DNA of 64,000 nt from Desulfovibrio desulfuricans (lineage in GTDB: Bacteria; Desulfobacterota; Desulfovibrionia; Desulfovibrionales; Desulfovibrionaceae): the NCBI RefSeq assembly GCF_024460775.1, contig NZ_JANFYZ010000007.1:62001-126000 (forward strand). The letters run 5' to 3'. Positions 18,483 to 27,570 of the stretch are shown here, one piece after another (position 1 is the stretch's first letter; each line of letters starts with the position of its first letter). The notes beneath the pieces are model-generated. The model was not told the origin of the DNA. It worked only from the letters and a program-made list of their open reading frames with translations, and searched no databases. The translations under genes and the position numbers were made by a program.

Positions 18483-20210
18483 TTACAGACTCTTCAGCAT
18501 TTTCAGCCAGTAAGGGTTAGGACCGCCCGGAACGGTCAGGGCCTGCTGCGCGCAGTACGCCTTGCGCGCCTGCTGCACCTTATCGCTCATCCACCATGCC
18601 AGCGGATCACTCCAGACCTCGGCGGCCTTGGCGGCGGCCTTCTGGGGTGTTTCGTGCCATATACCGGCTTCGGCCAGCATGTCCAGCAGGGCCGTGGCAT
18701 CGCTTGTCAGCGCCCAGGCCTCGCGCCGCCAGAACAGCACCATGGGGATATTGGCAACCAGCGATTCCAGCAGTGTTGTACCGTTGTGGTCCAGCACCAG
18801 CAAACGGCAGGCATAGAGGTGGTTTGACAACGTGCCCGTGGCCATCCGCACCGCGGGAAAACGCTCCAGCACCCAATCCGCATCGCGCAGGGAGCCGGGA
18901 ACCGGGAAATAGGGACGGTACAGCGAACAGGCCTGCACATCGCGCCCCAGAGCTTCAAAAAATCGAGCCTTGTCCTTGCGGTATTCCACTATCTGCAAGG
19001 GCGAGGGATGCGCGTCAAGCCGATAGGGAAAGGCGGGCATTTCCGTGCCGACATACAGCAGGTTTTCGCCCTTCTGCCCCTGCCAGCGCCCTTCAAGACC
19101 ATCAAGCTGCGGATACGGCAGGGGAATAAAATTGCCCGCACTGCCCTGATGCTGCTTCCAGCCCCATGTGCCAAAGGCATGCTGGCTGTATTCCACCATC
19201 TCCACATCCGACACGCAGCGCACCTGCCCGTAGTCGCTGCCATGCTGCACATACATGAGGCGGTTGCCCCGCCCCCGCCACTTGGCCAGCGACTGGCGGT
19301 AATCCGCATCTTCATAGGCCAGCACGCTGGCAACACGCAGGCGCGGCCCCAGCGGATCAGGCGTAAGACGGGCCGGATGTCTGTGGCTTGCCAGCAGTTG
19401 CGGCAAGGAAGCCATGAACAGCGTCACCAGCGTGCTGGCGAAATTTTCTGGCAGATCCGCCGCAATACCGGTGGCGGCGCTGCTGTATTCCGCCTGCGGG
19501 CGCGACCTGTCCGGCCCATGGCTGCGGTGCAGCAAGGCCAGCGAAAAACGCAAGGTCTGGGCAATGCTCATGCCCTTGAGCCGGGGGCAAGGCAGGCGCA
19601 ACATCAGCTTGCGCAGCACCTCACGCACCTGCTCCTTGCCGGAAAGCTTTTCCTGCTCGCCATAGTTTTTTTGCACCGCAGGCAGATATTCCATGCTCCA
19701 GGCTGCGGGAAATACCTCTTCCAGCAGGCGCGAGAACAGCCAGTGGTTGTAGGTATGCCCCAGCGCCCCGTGCATCACAAAGTCCGGCCCGGTTGCAAAA
19801 CTGAACGAGCAGTCCCTCGGCAGCAGCGGCACATGCAGCGGCTCCTGCCCCCAGGCCTGCACCATGGCCTTGACCCGCCACCAGCGTTCCACAACCTGCT
19901 TGGAAACATTCATTGCCCAGGGCGTGAGCAGGGTTTCCCAATAGGCAGGGGGCAAATTGCGGGCATGCGGGCAGATACGCTCGGCAACATGAGGCAGCAT
20001 ATCTGCACAGAGAGCCTTTACCTCCTGGCAGGCCCGCTCCTGCAAGGGAATCTCGACCAGCGGCTCAGGAGCAAAGGTGAATTTTTTATCCCAGTCGGGA
20101 AAAAATTCTTCCTGCTCGGCAAAACACCAAGGCCCGGCCGCGCGAAAAAACGCAGGGTCGGCCTTGTGGGGCATACGCCCAAGAACAAGGGTTATGCGCC
20201 CGTTGCTCAT
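18483..20210 (-). CDS. LIC12162-type transferase (surface polysaccharide associated)
   Basis: The 575-residue soluble protein begins with an N-terminal segment (ITLVLGRMPHK) and has glycosyltransferase-like C-terminal stretches (RLLVLDHNGTTLLESLVANIPMVLFW). The pattern fits the LIC12162 family of putative transferases, commonly encoded beside sialic/legionaminic acid synthesis genes. It probably transfers a nonulosonate sugar to flagellin or surface glycan. Its start is two bases after the NeuB-like stop. The family call is from remembered pattern; a profile search would settle it. Confidence 0.62.
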   Translation of the reverse strand: MSNGRITLVLGRMPHKADPAFFRAAGPWCFAEQEEFFPDWDKKFTFAPEPLVEIPLQERACQEVKALCADMLPHVAERICPHARNLPPAYWETLLTPWAMNVSKQVVERWWRVKAMVQAWGQEPLHVPLLPRDCSFSFATGPDFVMHGALGHTYNHWLFSRLLEEVFPAAWSMEYLPAVQKNYGEQEKLSGKEQVREVLRKLMLRLPCPRLKGMSIAQTLRFSLALLHRSHGPDRSRPQAEYSSAATGIAADLPENFASTLVTLFMASLPQLLASHRHPARLTPDPLGPRLRVASVLAYEDADYRQSLAKWRGRGNRLMYVQHGSDYGQVRCVSDVEMVEYSQHAFGTWGWKQHQGSAGNFIPLPYPQLDGLEGRWQGQKGENLLYVGTEMPAFPYRLDAHPSPLQIVEYRKDKARFFEALGRDVQACSLYRPYFPVPGSLRDADWVLERFPAVRMATGTLSNHLYACRLLVLDHNGTTLLESLVANIPMVLFWRREAWALTSDATALLDMLAEAGIWHETPQKAAAKAAEVWSDPLAWWMSDKVQQARKAYCAQQALTVPGGPNPYWLKMLKSL

Positions 20211-20212
20211 AA

Positions 20213-21274
20213 TCAGGCCCTGTCAAGATCGGCCCAGGAAAGCACGGTATCTTCGGGCAGATCTCGGCGGGCGCGCATACCAAGCACCTCGTCGTAATTA
20301 CGGGGGGAGATGCCATGCGCGGGGCGCTTCCAGGTAAGATCGGCAGCGGTCAGCGGCTGACCGGCAGGCACGGCCCGCGTCGTCACCAGGGAGCGGCGGG
20401 CATGCTGACGTGCCGGTTCTTCTTCCGGCAGGGCGCGCAGTTCCATGTCGCCCACGCTGGCCAGCGTGGCGTTGAGCCGCTTGTAGAAATGCTTGAGGTC
20501 TTCCTTGTCCATGGCATGGTAGTGGTCGTTGCCGGGCAAGGTTTTGTCGTGCGAAAAGTGTTTTTCAAGAATACGCGCGCCCAGCAGGGTGGCGGTTTCA
20601 AGAATATGCATGTCGTTGGGCAGGGTGTGGTCGGAATAGCCGATGGCATGCTGGGGGAAATGCCGCTTGAGCGCGGGAATCATGCCCAGGGCCGCGTTTT
20701 CATCCGCAGTGGGATAGTTGAGCACGCAGTGCAACAGGGCCAGCTTGTTGCCCTTTTCTTCAATCCATTCCACGGCTTCTGCAATTTCGTGCAGATGCGC
20801 CGCGCCGGTGGAAAGAATAATGGGTTTTTTGAAATCGCAAAGGATGCGGATAAAAGGCTTGTTGGTTATGTCGGACGAGGAAATCTTGAACACGTCCATG
20901 AGGTCGTTGAGAAAGTGCGCCGACTCCACATCAAAGGGCGTGGACATGAAGGCAATGCCCGCAGCATCGCAATATTTCTTGAGGGCTTCAAATTCGTTTT
21001 TCCAGAAAGAATCGTGCTTCTTGAAGAGCTCGTACTGGCTGGAGGTGGGTTCCTTGGAGGTATCCCAGTAGGCGGGCGAATCCTTGGAGGCCAGGGTTCC
21101 GGCCTTGTAGGTCTGGAACTTGATGGCGTTGGCCCCGCCCTCGGCGGCCTCGTCAACCAGACGGCGGGCGATGTCCATGCTGCCCTCGTGGTTCACGCCA
21201 GCCTCGGCAATAACATAGGGAACGGGGATATGGGTTTCCTGAGTGGGGACGTCGAATATTTCCATGAGTTTCAT
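20213..21274 (-). CDS. NeuB-like nonulosonic acid (sialic/legionaminic/pseudaminic) synthase
   Basis: The 353-residue enzyme has the NeuB barrel: VIAEAGVNHEGSMDIARRL at its start, FKISSSDITN, LSTGAAHLHEI, IGYSDHTL and EKHFSHDK. A C-terminal SAF (antifreeze-like) domain is at about 285-350. It condenses PEP with an N-acetylmannosamine-type sugar in the cytoplasm. ATG 21274 is chosen because AGAGG is eight bases upstream; another ATG lies at 21280. It heads an operon with the LIC12162-type and Sel1 genes. fliD and fliS lie nearby, pointing to flagellar glycosylation (inference). Confidence 0.88.
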   Translation of the reverse strand: MKLMEIFDVPTQETHIPVPYVIAEAGVNHEGSMDIARRLVDEAAEGGANAIKFQTYKAGTLASKDSPAYWDTSKEPTSSQYELFKKHDSFWKNEFEALKKYCDAAGIAFMSTPFDVESAHFLNDLMDVFKISSSDITNKPFIRILCDFKKPIILSTGAAHLHEIAEAVEWIEEKGNKLALLHCVLNYPTADENAALGMIPALKRHFPQHAIGYSDHTLPNDMHILETATLLGARILEKHFSHDKTLPGNDHYHAMDKEDLKHFYKRLNATLASVGDMELRALPEEEPARQHARRSLVTTRAVPAGQPLTAADLTWKRPAHGISPRNYDEVLGMRARRDLPEDTVLSWADLDRA

Positions 21275-21472
21275 GCTCATTTCCTCTCTGATGAATGATG
21301 GGTAAAAACCATACTCCCGCAAGATGCAAAAGAAAAGCATACGCTGCGGCAAATTCGCATAACACTATATAATAACTATATATTTAAACTATCCAGGCGT
21401 TTTGCCCAACGCTCTTTACCTGCGCCCCACCTGCGGATATGTTCTTTGCCCAAACCCATAAAGGATGCAGAC

Positions 21473-22102
21473 ATGGCGCACAGCAAGACACTTCGTATCG
21501 TTCTGGCCACGCAAAATGCGGGCAAGGTTCGCGAACTGGCCGACCCTCTGACCGAATTCGGCGTGGAAGTTCTGGGGCTTTCGTCCTTTCCTGAAATCGG
21601 CGACATCGAAGAAACCGGCACCACATTTGAAGAAAATGCTCTCATCAAAGCCCGGGCCGTGGCGGCCCTGACCGGCCTTGTGAGTGTTGCCGATGATTCC
21701 GGCCTGGAAGTGGACGCCCTGAACGGCGCACCGGGCGTGTACTCCGCCCGCTATTCCGATGACTGGGAGAGCCTGCCCGGCGAAAGCCGCGATGCCCGCA
21801 ACATCCGCAAGCTGCTGCACTCAATGGCCGCAGTGCCCGCTGACAAACGCGCCTGCCGCTTTGTCAGCTGCATGGCCGCCGCCAAGCCCAATGGCGATGA
21901 AATGGTTGTGCGCGGCACATGGGAAGGCACCCTGCTGGAAAGCCCGCACGGAGACAACGGCTTTGGCTACGACCCTATTTTTTTTGATCCATCGGCGCGC
22001 AAATCCGCCGCAGAACTGACGCGGGACGAAAAAAACGCCCGCAGCCACCGGGGCAATGCCCTGCGCGCCCTGCTGGCCCGCTGGGCCGAATTTATGCACT
22101 AA
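21473..22102 (+). CDS. rdgB: RdgB/HAM1 XTP/dITP pyrophosphatase
   Basis: The 209-residue protein carries the HAM1 motifs: LATQNAGKVREL at the N-terminus, TTFEENALIKARA, ADDSGLEVDALNGAPGVYSAR, GFGYDPIF and the C-terminal SHRGNAL. It removes non-canonical purine triphosphates (XTP, ITP, dITP). ATG 21473 follows AAGGA at the right distance. It is a single gene ended by a terminator at 22183. Confidence 0.96.
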   Translation: MAHSKTLRIVLATQNAGKVRELADPLTEFGVEVLGLSSFPEIGDIEETGTTFEENALIKARAVAALTGLVSVADDSGLEVDALNGAPGVYSARYSDDWESLPGESRDARNIRKLLHSMAAVPADKRACRFVSCMAAAKPNGDEMVVRGTWEGTLLESPHGDNGFGYDPIFFDPSARKSAAELTRDEKNARSHRGNALRALLARWAEFMH

Positions 22103-22182
22103 GGCGTGGCACGCACCAATGATGCGGACGGGACAAACCGCCCGCAAATGTCGCATGGCTACAAAATTAAAAAAACAGGAGC

Positions 22183-22210
22183 AGGCGGGGCAACCCGCCT
22201 CTTCTTTTTT
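22183..22210 (+). terminator. Rho-independent terminator after rdgB
   Basis: AGGCGGG-GCAA-CCCGCCT (22183-22200) is followed by CTTCTTTTTT. Confidence 0.85.
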
Positions 22211-22353
22211 GCCCCGGCTGCAAGGCCAGCGGGCTGCACCCTCCTGCCTAGACGCAGCCCCCCCCCGAGTTCCGGGGAACCAGCCCGTCATTTTTATGCC
22301 AGCCAGGTCAGCCGCCAACCATACCTGCCCATTCTTCACGCGCCGCCAGTCTC

Positions 22354-22380
22354 TAAACTTTTTCACCCTTGCTCCGTTAA
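22354..22380 (+). promoter_or_regulatory. Candidate sigma-28 (FliA) promoter for fliDS
   Basis: TAAACTTT, 11 bases, then TCCGTTAA matches the enterobacterial FliA consensus TAAAGTTT-N11-GCCGATAA at seven of eight and six of eight positions. It lies in the 609-base rdgB-fliD gap, 332 bases before fliD, which would give a long leader. I found no convincing gene in that leader. Confidence 0.5.
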
Positions 22381-22711
22381 AATAACTGAGGCGCAAGACC
22401 TTCGGCAATTTTGCATGGAGGCAAAAACTGCCTTTTCGGCAGCCCGGAGCAAAACGAATGCTCCGCATGCGCAGGCGGAAAAATACGACCAAGACGGGCA
22501 TTCACGCTATCTGCTGATTTTTTTCAGCATTTCCGGCATTGCATACTCCCGCCCCGCCGTATCCACCAGTTTGCACGTATTTTGCAAATTTTTGAGTGTC
22601 CGTCATGTCTCCGGCATGTATTGCCGCCAACAACGTGCATGACGGCTGGCGGTTCCCCGAGGTTTGCGCATGCCCGCACCGGGAACGGCACATCTTTCTT
22701 GTGAGGCACCC

Positions 22712-25700
22712 ATGGCCAGTACCATATCCGGCTCCAACGCCATATCCAACCTCAGTGGTTCGGATACTGACTTTGATACGGTTCTCGCGAACCTCAAGAA
22801 AGTTGAGTCCACGCAACTCAATCGTCTTACTGCGTGGAAAAGCGACTGGAAACTTCGCTATGATGCTTTTGACAAAGTTATTGAGCAGGTCAGCACCGCC
22901 AGCAATGTGCTCGCAACCCTCGCCAACAAAAACAGCTTTGTTACCAAGAACGTAACCAGCAGCAACAGCAATATTATTTCTGCTGTTGCCAGCGCCTCCG
23001 CGGACGACGTTCAGCACACCATCAATGTCAGCCAGGTGGCGAGCAACGCCATATGGGCCAACACCGGGCATGTCTTTTCCAGCAAGACGGACATCATCAA
23101 CACATCCGGCACATCGCAGACATTTTCATACCGCTATGCCGGCAAGGAATACAGCATGGCCGTTCCGGCCAATACCACGCTCGATTCCTTTGTGAGTATG
23201 GTCAACAATTCTTCCGACAACCCCGGCATCAAGGTCAGCATTGTTCAGGCCAGCTCCGGCTATGTTTTTCAGGTTGCGGGCAAGAGCACCGGCGCGGCCA
23301 ACGACCTGGTCATTCACAGTTCCGGCCTTGTGGGCATGAGCGCATCTGGCGCATCCTCCACATGGTCTACCAACAATGTGCTGGACATGGGCAGCACGCT
23401 CACCAACCCCACAAAATATGCCTACGACCTCATCATGGAGGACGGCAACACATTTTCGGTCAAAATCAACGGCGACAAGACCAACCAGGATCTTGCAACC
23501 GCCATTAATGCGCAGGTGGGGCGCAGCATCGCCAGCATTGACGGCTCCGGCAATCTGCAACTTGCTGACGTCAAGGCCATGTATCGGCGCGACACCAGTA
23601 CGCAGACATCGTTCAGCACCCCGGTCACAAAATTTTCCATGGGCTCAACGCCCACAACAACCAAGCTTACGGGTGCCCTGACTGTTGATCTGAACATCAA
23701 CGATGGCGTCACCACTGGCACACGCACCCTGACCATTGCTGCCGGCACCACCATGAAGGATGCCGCATTGCAGATCGCCCAGGCTTCCGGCGCCAGTTCG
23801 GCTGAAATGACCTACAACAACGCCACTGGCGGTTGGGAGCTGAACCTCTCCAATGTGAACGGCGCAACCCTTAGCTTCGCTGACAGCGCCAGCGATTCTG
23901 GCAAGATGACTTCGACCGTCGTTGCCGACCAGACCAAGCTTGGCACCAAGGTGGTGGGCGATTCCGGTTCGCAGAGCTTTACCGCCAGCACGGCTATTAC
24001 CTTTGACAGCGCCAAGCTCTCGCAAAAACTTGGCGGCACAAGCGCTGACGGCACAAAAAATTTTACCTATACCATTGTTGACAACAATGGCGGAACGCAA
24101 AGCCTGACCATCAAGCAGGACGCAACCTATCAGGATCTGCTGACCCAGCTTCAATCTTTTGGCGGCACATTAAGTGGAGATGGCAAAACCGTAACTTTTG
24201 CGAATACGGAAAAATTCTACCTGAGCGCAGGCGGCACGGGCGGCGGCATGGACGGAATCACCGTCAAGACAGACTCCACGGCCACCATCACCAACATGGC
24301 CGCAGCCAGCACACTGGAGACGCCCCCGCCCCTGACCTATACCTACACCGCCAATAACAGTTCCACGCCGCAGACATTTACAATTCCTGGCGGCTCCAAG
24401 ATGGCGGACGTGATCGCCGAACTCAAGAGCAAAGGCCTGTCTGGCTCACTGGTAAGCGCGGACGGGGCAACAACCATTGACCTGCAAACAGGCACTCTGC
24501 CTACGACCGGCAGTTATTTTCTCAAGCTCGACAATATTGATTCCCTCAGCGGGCCGGGCATTACCGGTCAGGTGACATCGTCCTCCAACTGGAATATCCG
24601 CGGTGCGGCCAACGCCAAATTTACGGTGGACAACTGGCCCCTGACCATGGAATCCGACACCAACAGCGTGAGCAACGTGATCGAGGGCGTGGTCTTTACC
24701 ATTCAGGACAAAGGCAGCGCATCCATTACGGTCAATACAGACATCACCTCGGTGGAAAAATCCATTCAGACGTTTCTTGATTCCGTCAACTCTGTCTTGA
24801 TGACCATCAATGATTACACAAAATTTGATCCGAACAAGGACGTCACCACCAACGATCCCAAGAATAAGACCAGCAGCAACTATAGCACCTCGCAACTGAC
24901 TACTGAAAAAGGCGGCCTGTTGCAGGGCAACTACGGCGTGCAACTGTTCAAATCGCGCTTCACTTCGTTGATCAACAGCGCGCCCCCTGGTTTTGCCAGC
25001 CGGACGTCTGCCTCTGATGTGCTGTCGGGCGATGTGCTTGCCAACCTCGCCAACATGGGCATCAAGGTTGAAACCGACCAGTCGAGTTCCAACTATGGGC
25101 TTTTGGTAATTGCGCCTTCGTCCGGCATTGCTGAATTGCAGCAGATGGACAAGAGCAATTATGAAAAAATGATCAACAGCAACCTTTCGGATGTTGTGGA
25201 TTTTTTCTGCTCCAGCGGCACCGGCACGACTACCAGTTCTGATTTTCGCTACGGCAGCCACATTGCGGGCATTACCAAGGGTGGTTCGTATGATGTGAAC
25301 TACTCGGTTGACGCTGGCGGCAATATTACCAATGTCACGGTTGGCGGCGTGGCCGCAACGCGCGACACGAGCCAGCCGGGCTATTACTACAGCGTTGCTT
25401 CAGGTGATGCGCGGGGTCTCTCGCTCCAGATAGACAACCTCACCCCCGGCGATCACTCGGGCCAGATACGCATCAAGGAAGGGCTGATTCAGACGGTCAG
25501 CACATTCCTCAAGGGTGAACTAACCTATACGGACGTCAACGTCTCGGGCACTGGTACCGCAGAGCAGACGTCCGCAGCAATTGCGCTTAAATCGAAAAAC
25601 GGCGCCTTGATGGTTCTGAAAAACAATTATCAGAGCATCATGGAAAATATCGATAAAAAGATTACCCAGGAACAGGAGCGCCTTGATACGTGGGAAGCCC

Positions 25701-25816
25701 GGCAAAAAAAATACTTTGCCAACCTTGAAACCCTACTTAAAAAATACAATACCCAGAAAGATCAGCTCACGTCACAGCTCAAGCAGCTTTCCAGTTCGTC
25801 AAGCAGTTCCTCCTAA
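22712..25816 (+). CDS. fliD: Flagellar filament cap protein FliD
   Basis: FliD (HAP2) caps the growing filament and places flagellin subunits outside the cell. The N-terminal SGSDTDFDTVLANLKKVE and the coiled C-terminus (residues near 985-1025) are typical. At 1034 residues it is about twice the usual length (450-650); the central part contains repeated flagellin-like insert domains rich in Ser, Thr, Gly and Asn. The protein ends in a Ser-rich tail. ATG 22712 has GAGG six bases upstream. fliS follows after 54 bases. The large exposed central part could be a glycosylation target. Confidence 0.93.
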   Translation: MASTISGSNAISNLSGSDTDFDTVLANLKKVESTQLNRLTAWKSDWKLRYDAFDKVIEQVSTASNVLATLANKNSFVTKNVTSSNSNIISAVASASADDVQHTINVSQVASNAIWANTGHVFSSKTDIINTSGTSQTFSYRYAGKEYSMAVPANTTLDSFVSMVNNSSDNPGIKVSIVQASSGYVFQVAGKSTGAANDLVIHSSGLVGMSASGASSTWSTNNVLDMGSTLTNPTKYAYDLIMEDGNTFSVKINGDKTNQDLATAINAQVGRSIASIDGSGNLQLADVKAMYRRDTSTQTSFSTPVTKFSMGSTPTTTKLTGALTVDLNINDGVTTGTRTLTIAAGTTMKDAALQIAQASGASSAEMTYNNATGGWELNLSNVNGATLSFADSASDSGKMTSTVVADQTKLGTKVVGDSGSQSFTASTAITFDSAKLSQKLGGTSADGTKNFTYTIVDNNGGTQSLTIKQDATYQDLLTQLQSFGGTLSGDGKTVTFANTEKFYLSAGGTGGGMDGITVKTDSTATITNMAAASTLETPPPLTYTYTANNSSTPQTFTIPGGSKMADVIAELKSKGLSGSLVSADGATTIDLQTGTLPTTGSYFLKLDNIDSLSGPGITGQVTSSSNWNIRGAANAKFTVDNWPLTMESDTNSVSNVIEGVVFTIQDKGSASITVNTDITSVEKSIQTFLDSVNSVLMTINDYTKFDPNKDVTTNDPKNKTSSNYSTSQLTTEKGGLLQGNYGVQLFKSRFTSLINSAPPGFASRTSASDVLSGDVLANLANMGIKVETDQSSSNYGLLVIAPSSGIAELQQMDKSNYEKMINSNLSDVVDFFCSSGTGTTTSSDFRYGSHIAGITKGGSYDVNYSVDAGGNITNVTVGGVAATRDTSQPGYYYSVASGDARGLSLQIDNLTPGDHSGQIRIKEGLIQTVSTFLKGELTYTDVNVSGTGTAEQTSAAIALKSKNGALMVLKNNYQSIMENIDKKITQEQERLDTWEARQKKYFANLETLLKKYNTQKDQLTSQLKQLSSSSSSSS

Positions 25817-25870
25817 CCTGCATGAAACAACAATAAGGTCAGCCAAAGAACACCGCCATAAGGACACACT

Positions 25871-26518
25871 ATGAACAAAGCGGCGCAAGCATATTTTCAG
25901 ACCAAGGTCGGCACCACGGATCAGGGGCAACTTTTGCTCATGCTCTATGACGGCGCACTCACATTCATACAGCAGGCGCGCACAAAAATGATTGCCAATG
26001 ACTATGCGGGAAAGGGCATCCTTATCTCCAAGGTCATCGACATAATCAATGAGCTTTCCGCTTCTTTGAACATGGACAAGGGCGGCAGCCTGGCTGTGAA
26101 CCTGAACAACCTGTACCTGCTCTGCACGGCCCGTTTGCTGCGCGCCAACCTGAAAATGGATATGGATTCACTCAACAGTGTGGAATCTATCCTTTCGGGC
26201 CTGCGCGGCGCCTATGCCCAGATTATTGAAACCCCAGAGGCCCGTCAGGCGAGTAACGATATCGCCACCCGCCTGCAACCCATGGGAACAATGACCAGAT
26301 CCGCGCAGCCCATCATACCGTCAACAGTTACCGCCGTGCCGCGCTCCCACGCTCAGGCTGCCTATGGCCGTAGCGCCATGCGCCCCGCAGCCCCGGCGGC
26401 GGAGGCTCCCCGCCAGACGGGCGATGCCCAGCGCGCGCATGTGCAGTCTTTTGATCAGGCCGCGCCGCAGGCGGCAGCGGCACAGCCGCGCCTGCCCGGC
26501 GCTTACGGCAAACCCTAG
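25871..26518 (+). CDS. fliS: Flagellin export chaperone FliS with long C-terminal extension
   Basis: Residues 1 to about 140 form a normal FliS helical bundle (AAQAYFQTKVGTTDQGQLLL, MLYDGAL, LNNLYLL). FliS binds the flagellin C-terminus and holds it unfolded until export. The protein is 215 residues, about 80 longer than usual; the extra tail is Ala/Pro/Gln/Arg-rich and probably disordered. AAGGA precedes the ATG. It is co-transcribed with fliD and followed by a large terminator. Confidence 0.92.
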   Translation: MNKAAQAYFQTKVGTTDQGQLLLMLYDGALTFIQQARTKMIANDYAGKGILISKVIDIINELSASLNMDKGGSLAVNLNNLYLLCTARLLRANLKMDMDSLNSVESILSGLRGAYAQIIETPEARQASNDIATRLQPMGTMTRSAQPIIPSTVTAVPRSHAQAAYGRSAMRPAAPAAEAPRQTGDAQRAHVQSFDQAAPQAAAAQPRLPGAYGKP

Positions 26519-26560
26519 CATACCAAAGCCTTGCCCTGAACAGGGAGGCGGATAGCAGCA

Positions 26561-26609
26561 TTACGCAAAAAGCGGCGGCGGCACATATGTGCCGCCGCTT
26601 TTTGCGTAA
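26561..26609. terminator. Large stem-loop terminator after fliS
   Basis: TTACGCAAAAAGCGGCGGC pairs with GCCGCCGCTTTTTGCGTAA; the left arm has one extra GGC. The A-run and T-run could make it work in both directions. Confidence 0.85.
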
Positions 26610-26796
26610 CCAGATTGAAAGACAAAAAAAACATCTTCCTATGCCCCAATAAAAAACTGGCGTTACAAGCTTGAATCGCCGAAAATGCTTCGCACGGATT
26701 TCTGCAAGGCGCGGACTACGATCTTTCGCAGACAAACTTACGGCGGAACGGAACGCCAGTTCCAAAGAGACCGCATATATCGGGAGAACCGGCAAC

Positions 26797-27435
26797 ATGC
26801 CAGAAGGATTGCGACTTACAAAAAATTCAGATGCGGCTATTATTGTCTTGCATGAAATATATGGCATTAATCCATTTATGCACGCTGTTTGCCAAAAATA
26901 TCATTCACTGGGCTATGATGCATACTGCCCAAATCTTCTGGGCAGATCTGAATATTTTCCCTACGACAGACAGGATATCGCCTACGCTCATTTCATCAAG
27001 CATGGAGGATTTGACAGGAACAGCCTTGTTACAGACCTGTGTGAAAGCATACGCCGAGAATATAAGCAAATTTTTCTACTGGGGTTCAGCGTAGGGGCGA
27101 CCCTTGCCTGGATATCTTCCGCCAGCGGGATATTTGATGGAGCCGTATGTCATTACGGCTCTCGTATCAGAGACCACCTGCAACTTACCCCGTCTTGTCC
27201 CGTTTTGCTTCTCTTCGCCGGTCAGGAGGCGTCTTTTTCGCCGGAGAGCATATTGCCCTCACTTTCTGCCATCCCAAATGTGCGCGGCGAGATATTTAAT
27301 GCAAGGCATGGCTTTTGCGACCCTTTCTCACCAAACTACAATGCCCCCGCCGCCATGAAGGCGGAAAAACTCGCGCAGAATTTTTTGCTGGAAAAATCAG
27401 GAACAACAAAAGAAGCCGCAGCCAAACATGAATAA
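26797..27435 (+). CDS. Dienelactone-hydrolase-like alpha/beta hydrolase
   Basis: The 212-residue protein has a cytoplasmic alpha/beta hydrolase fold of the DLH family. It starts close to its first strand (AAIIVLHEIYGINPF), has the nucleophile elbow LLGFSVGATLAW and a C-terminal HGFCDPFSP histidine. Classical DLH uses Cys (GFCxG); here Ser replaces it, so a general esterase is as likely. The start at ATG 26797 is chosen from the fold; GGGAG is about 11 bases upstream. The open frame extends 42 codons further upstream from a TTG, but that part is basic and not conserved-looking. Substrate unknown. Confidence 0.8.
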   Translation: MPEGLRLTKNSDAAIIVLHEIYGINPFMHAVCQKYHSLGYDAYCPNLLGRSEYFPYDRQDIAYAHFIKHGGFDRNSLVTDLCESIRREYKQIFLLGFSVGATLAWISSASGIFDGAVCHYGSRIRDHLQLTPSCPVLLLFAGQEASFSPESILPSLSAIPNVRGEIFNARHGFCDPFSPNYNAPAAMKAEKLAQNFLLEKSGTTKEAAAKHE

Positions 27436-27570
27436 AGGCATACCGGCTCTGGGAAACGATCATCATCCTCTTTGACAGGCCTTTCCCGAGAAGATATCCT
27501 CCCCAAGATTATAACGCCGCTATCCGCTCCACAATCTATCCATATTTTACATTACTGCGAAACAAGCGCC

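Noticed and set aside
19008..20297. 429-codon plus-strand open frame opposite the LIC12162-type gene
   Set aside because: Codon pattern follows the opposite strand; protein is His/Arg/Gln-rich with no motif.
22411..22704. 97-codon ORF before fliD
   Set aside because: Cys/Arg/His-rich with no motif and no Shine-Dalgarno sequence; more likely leader.
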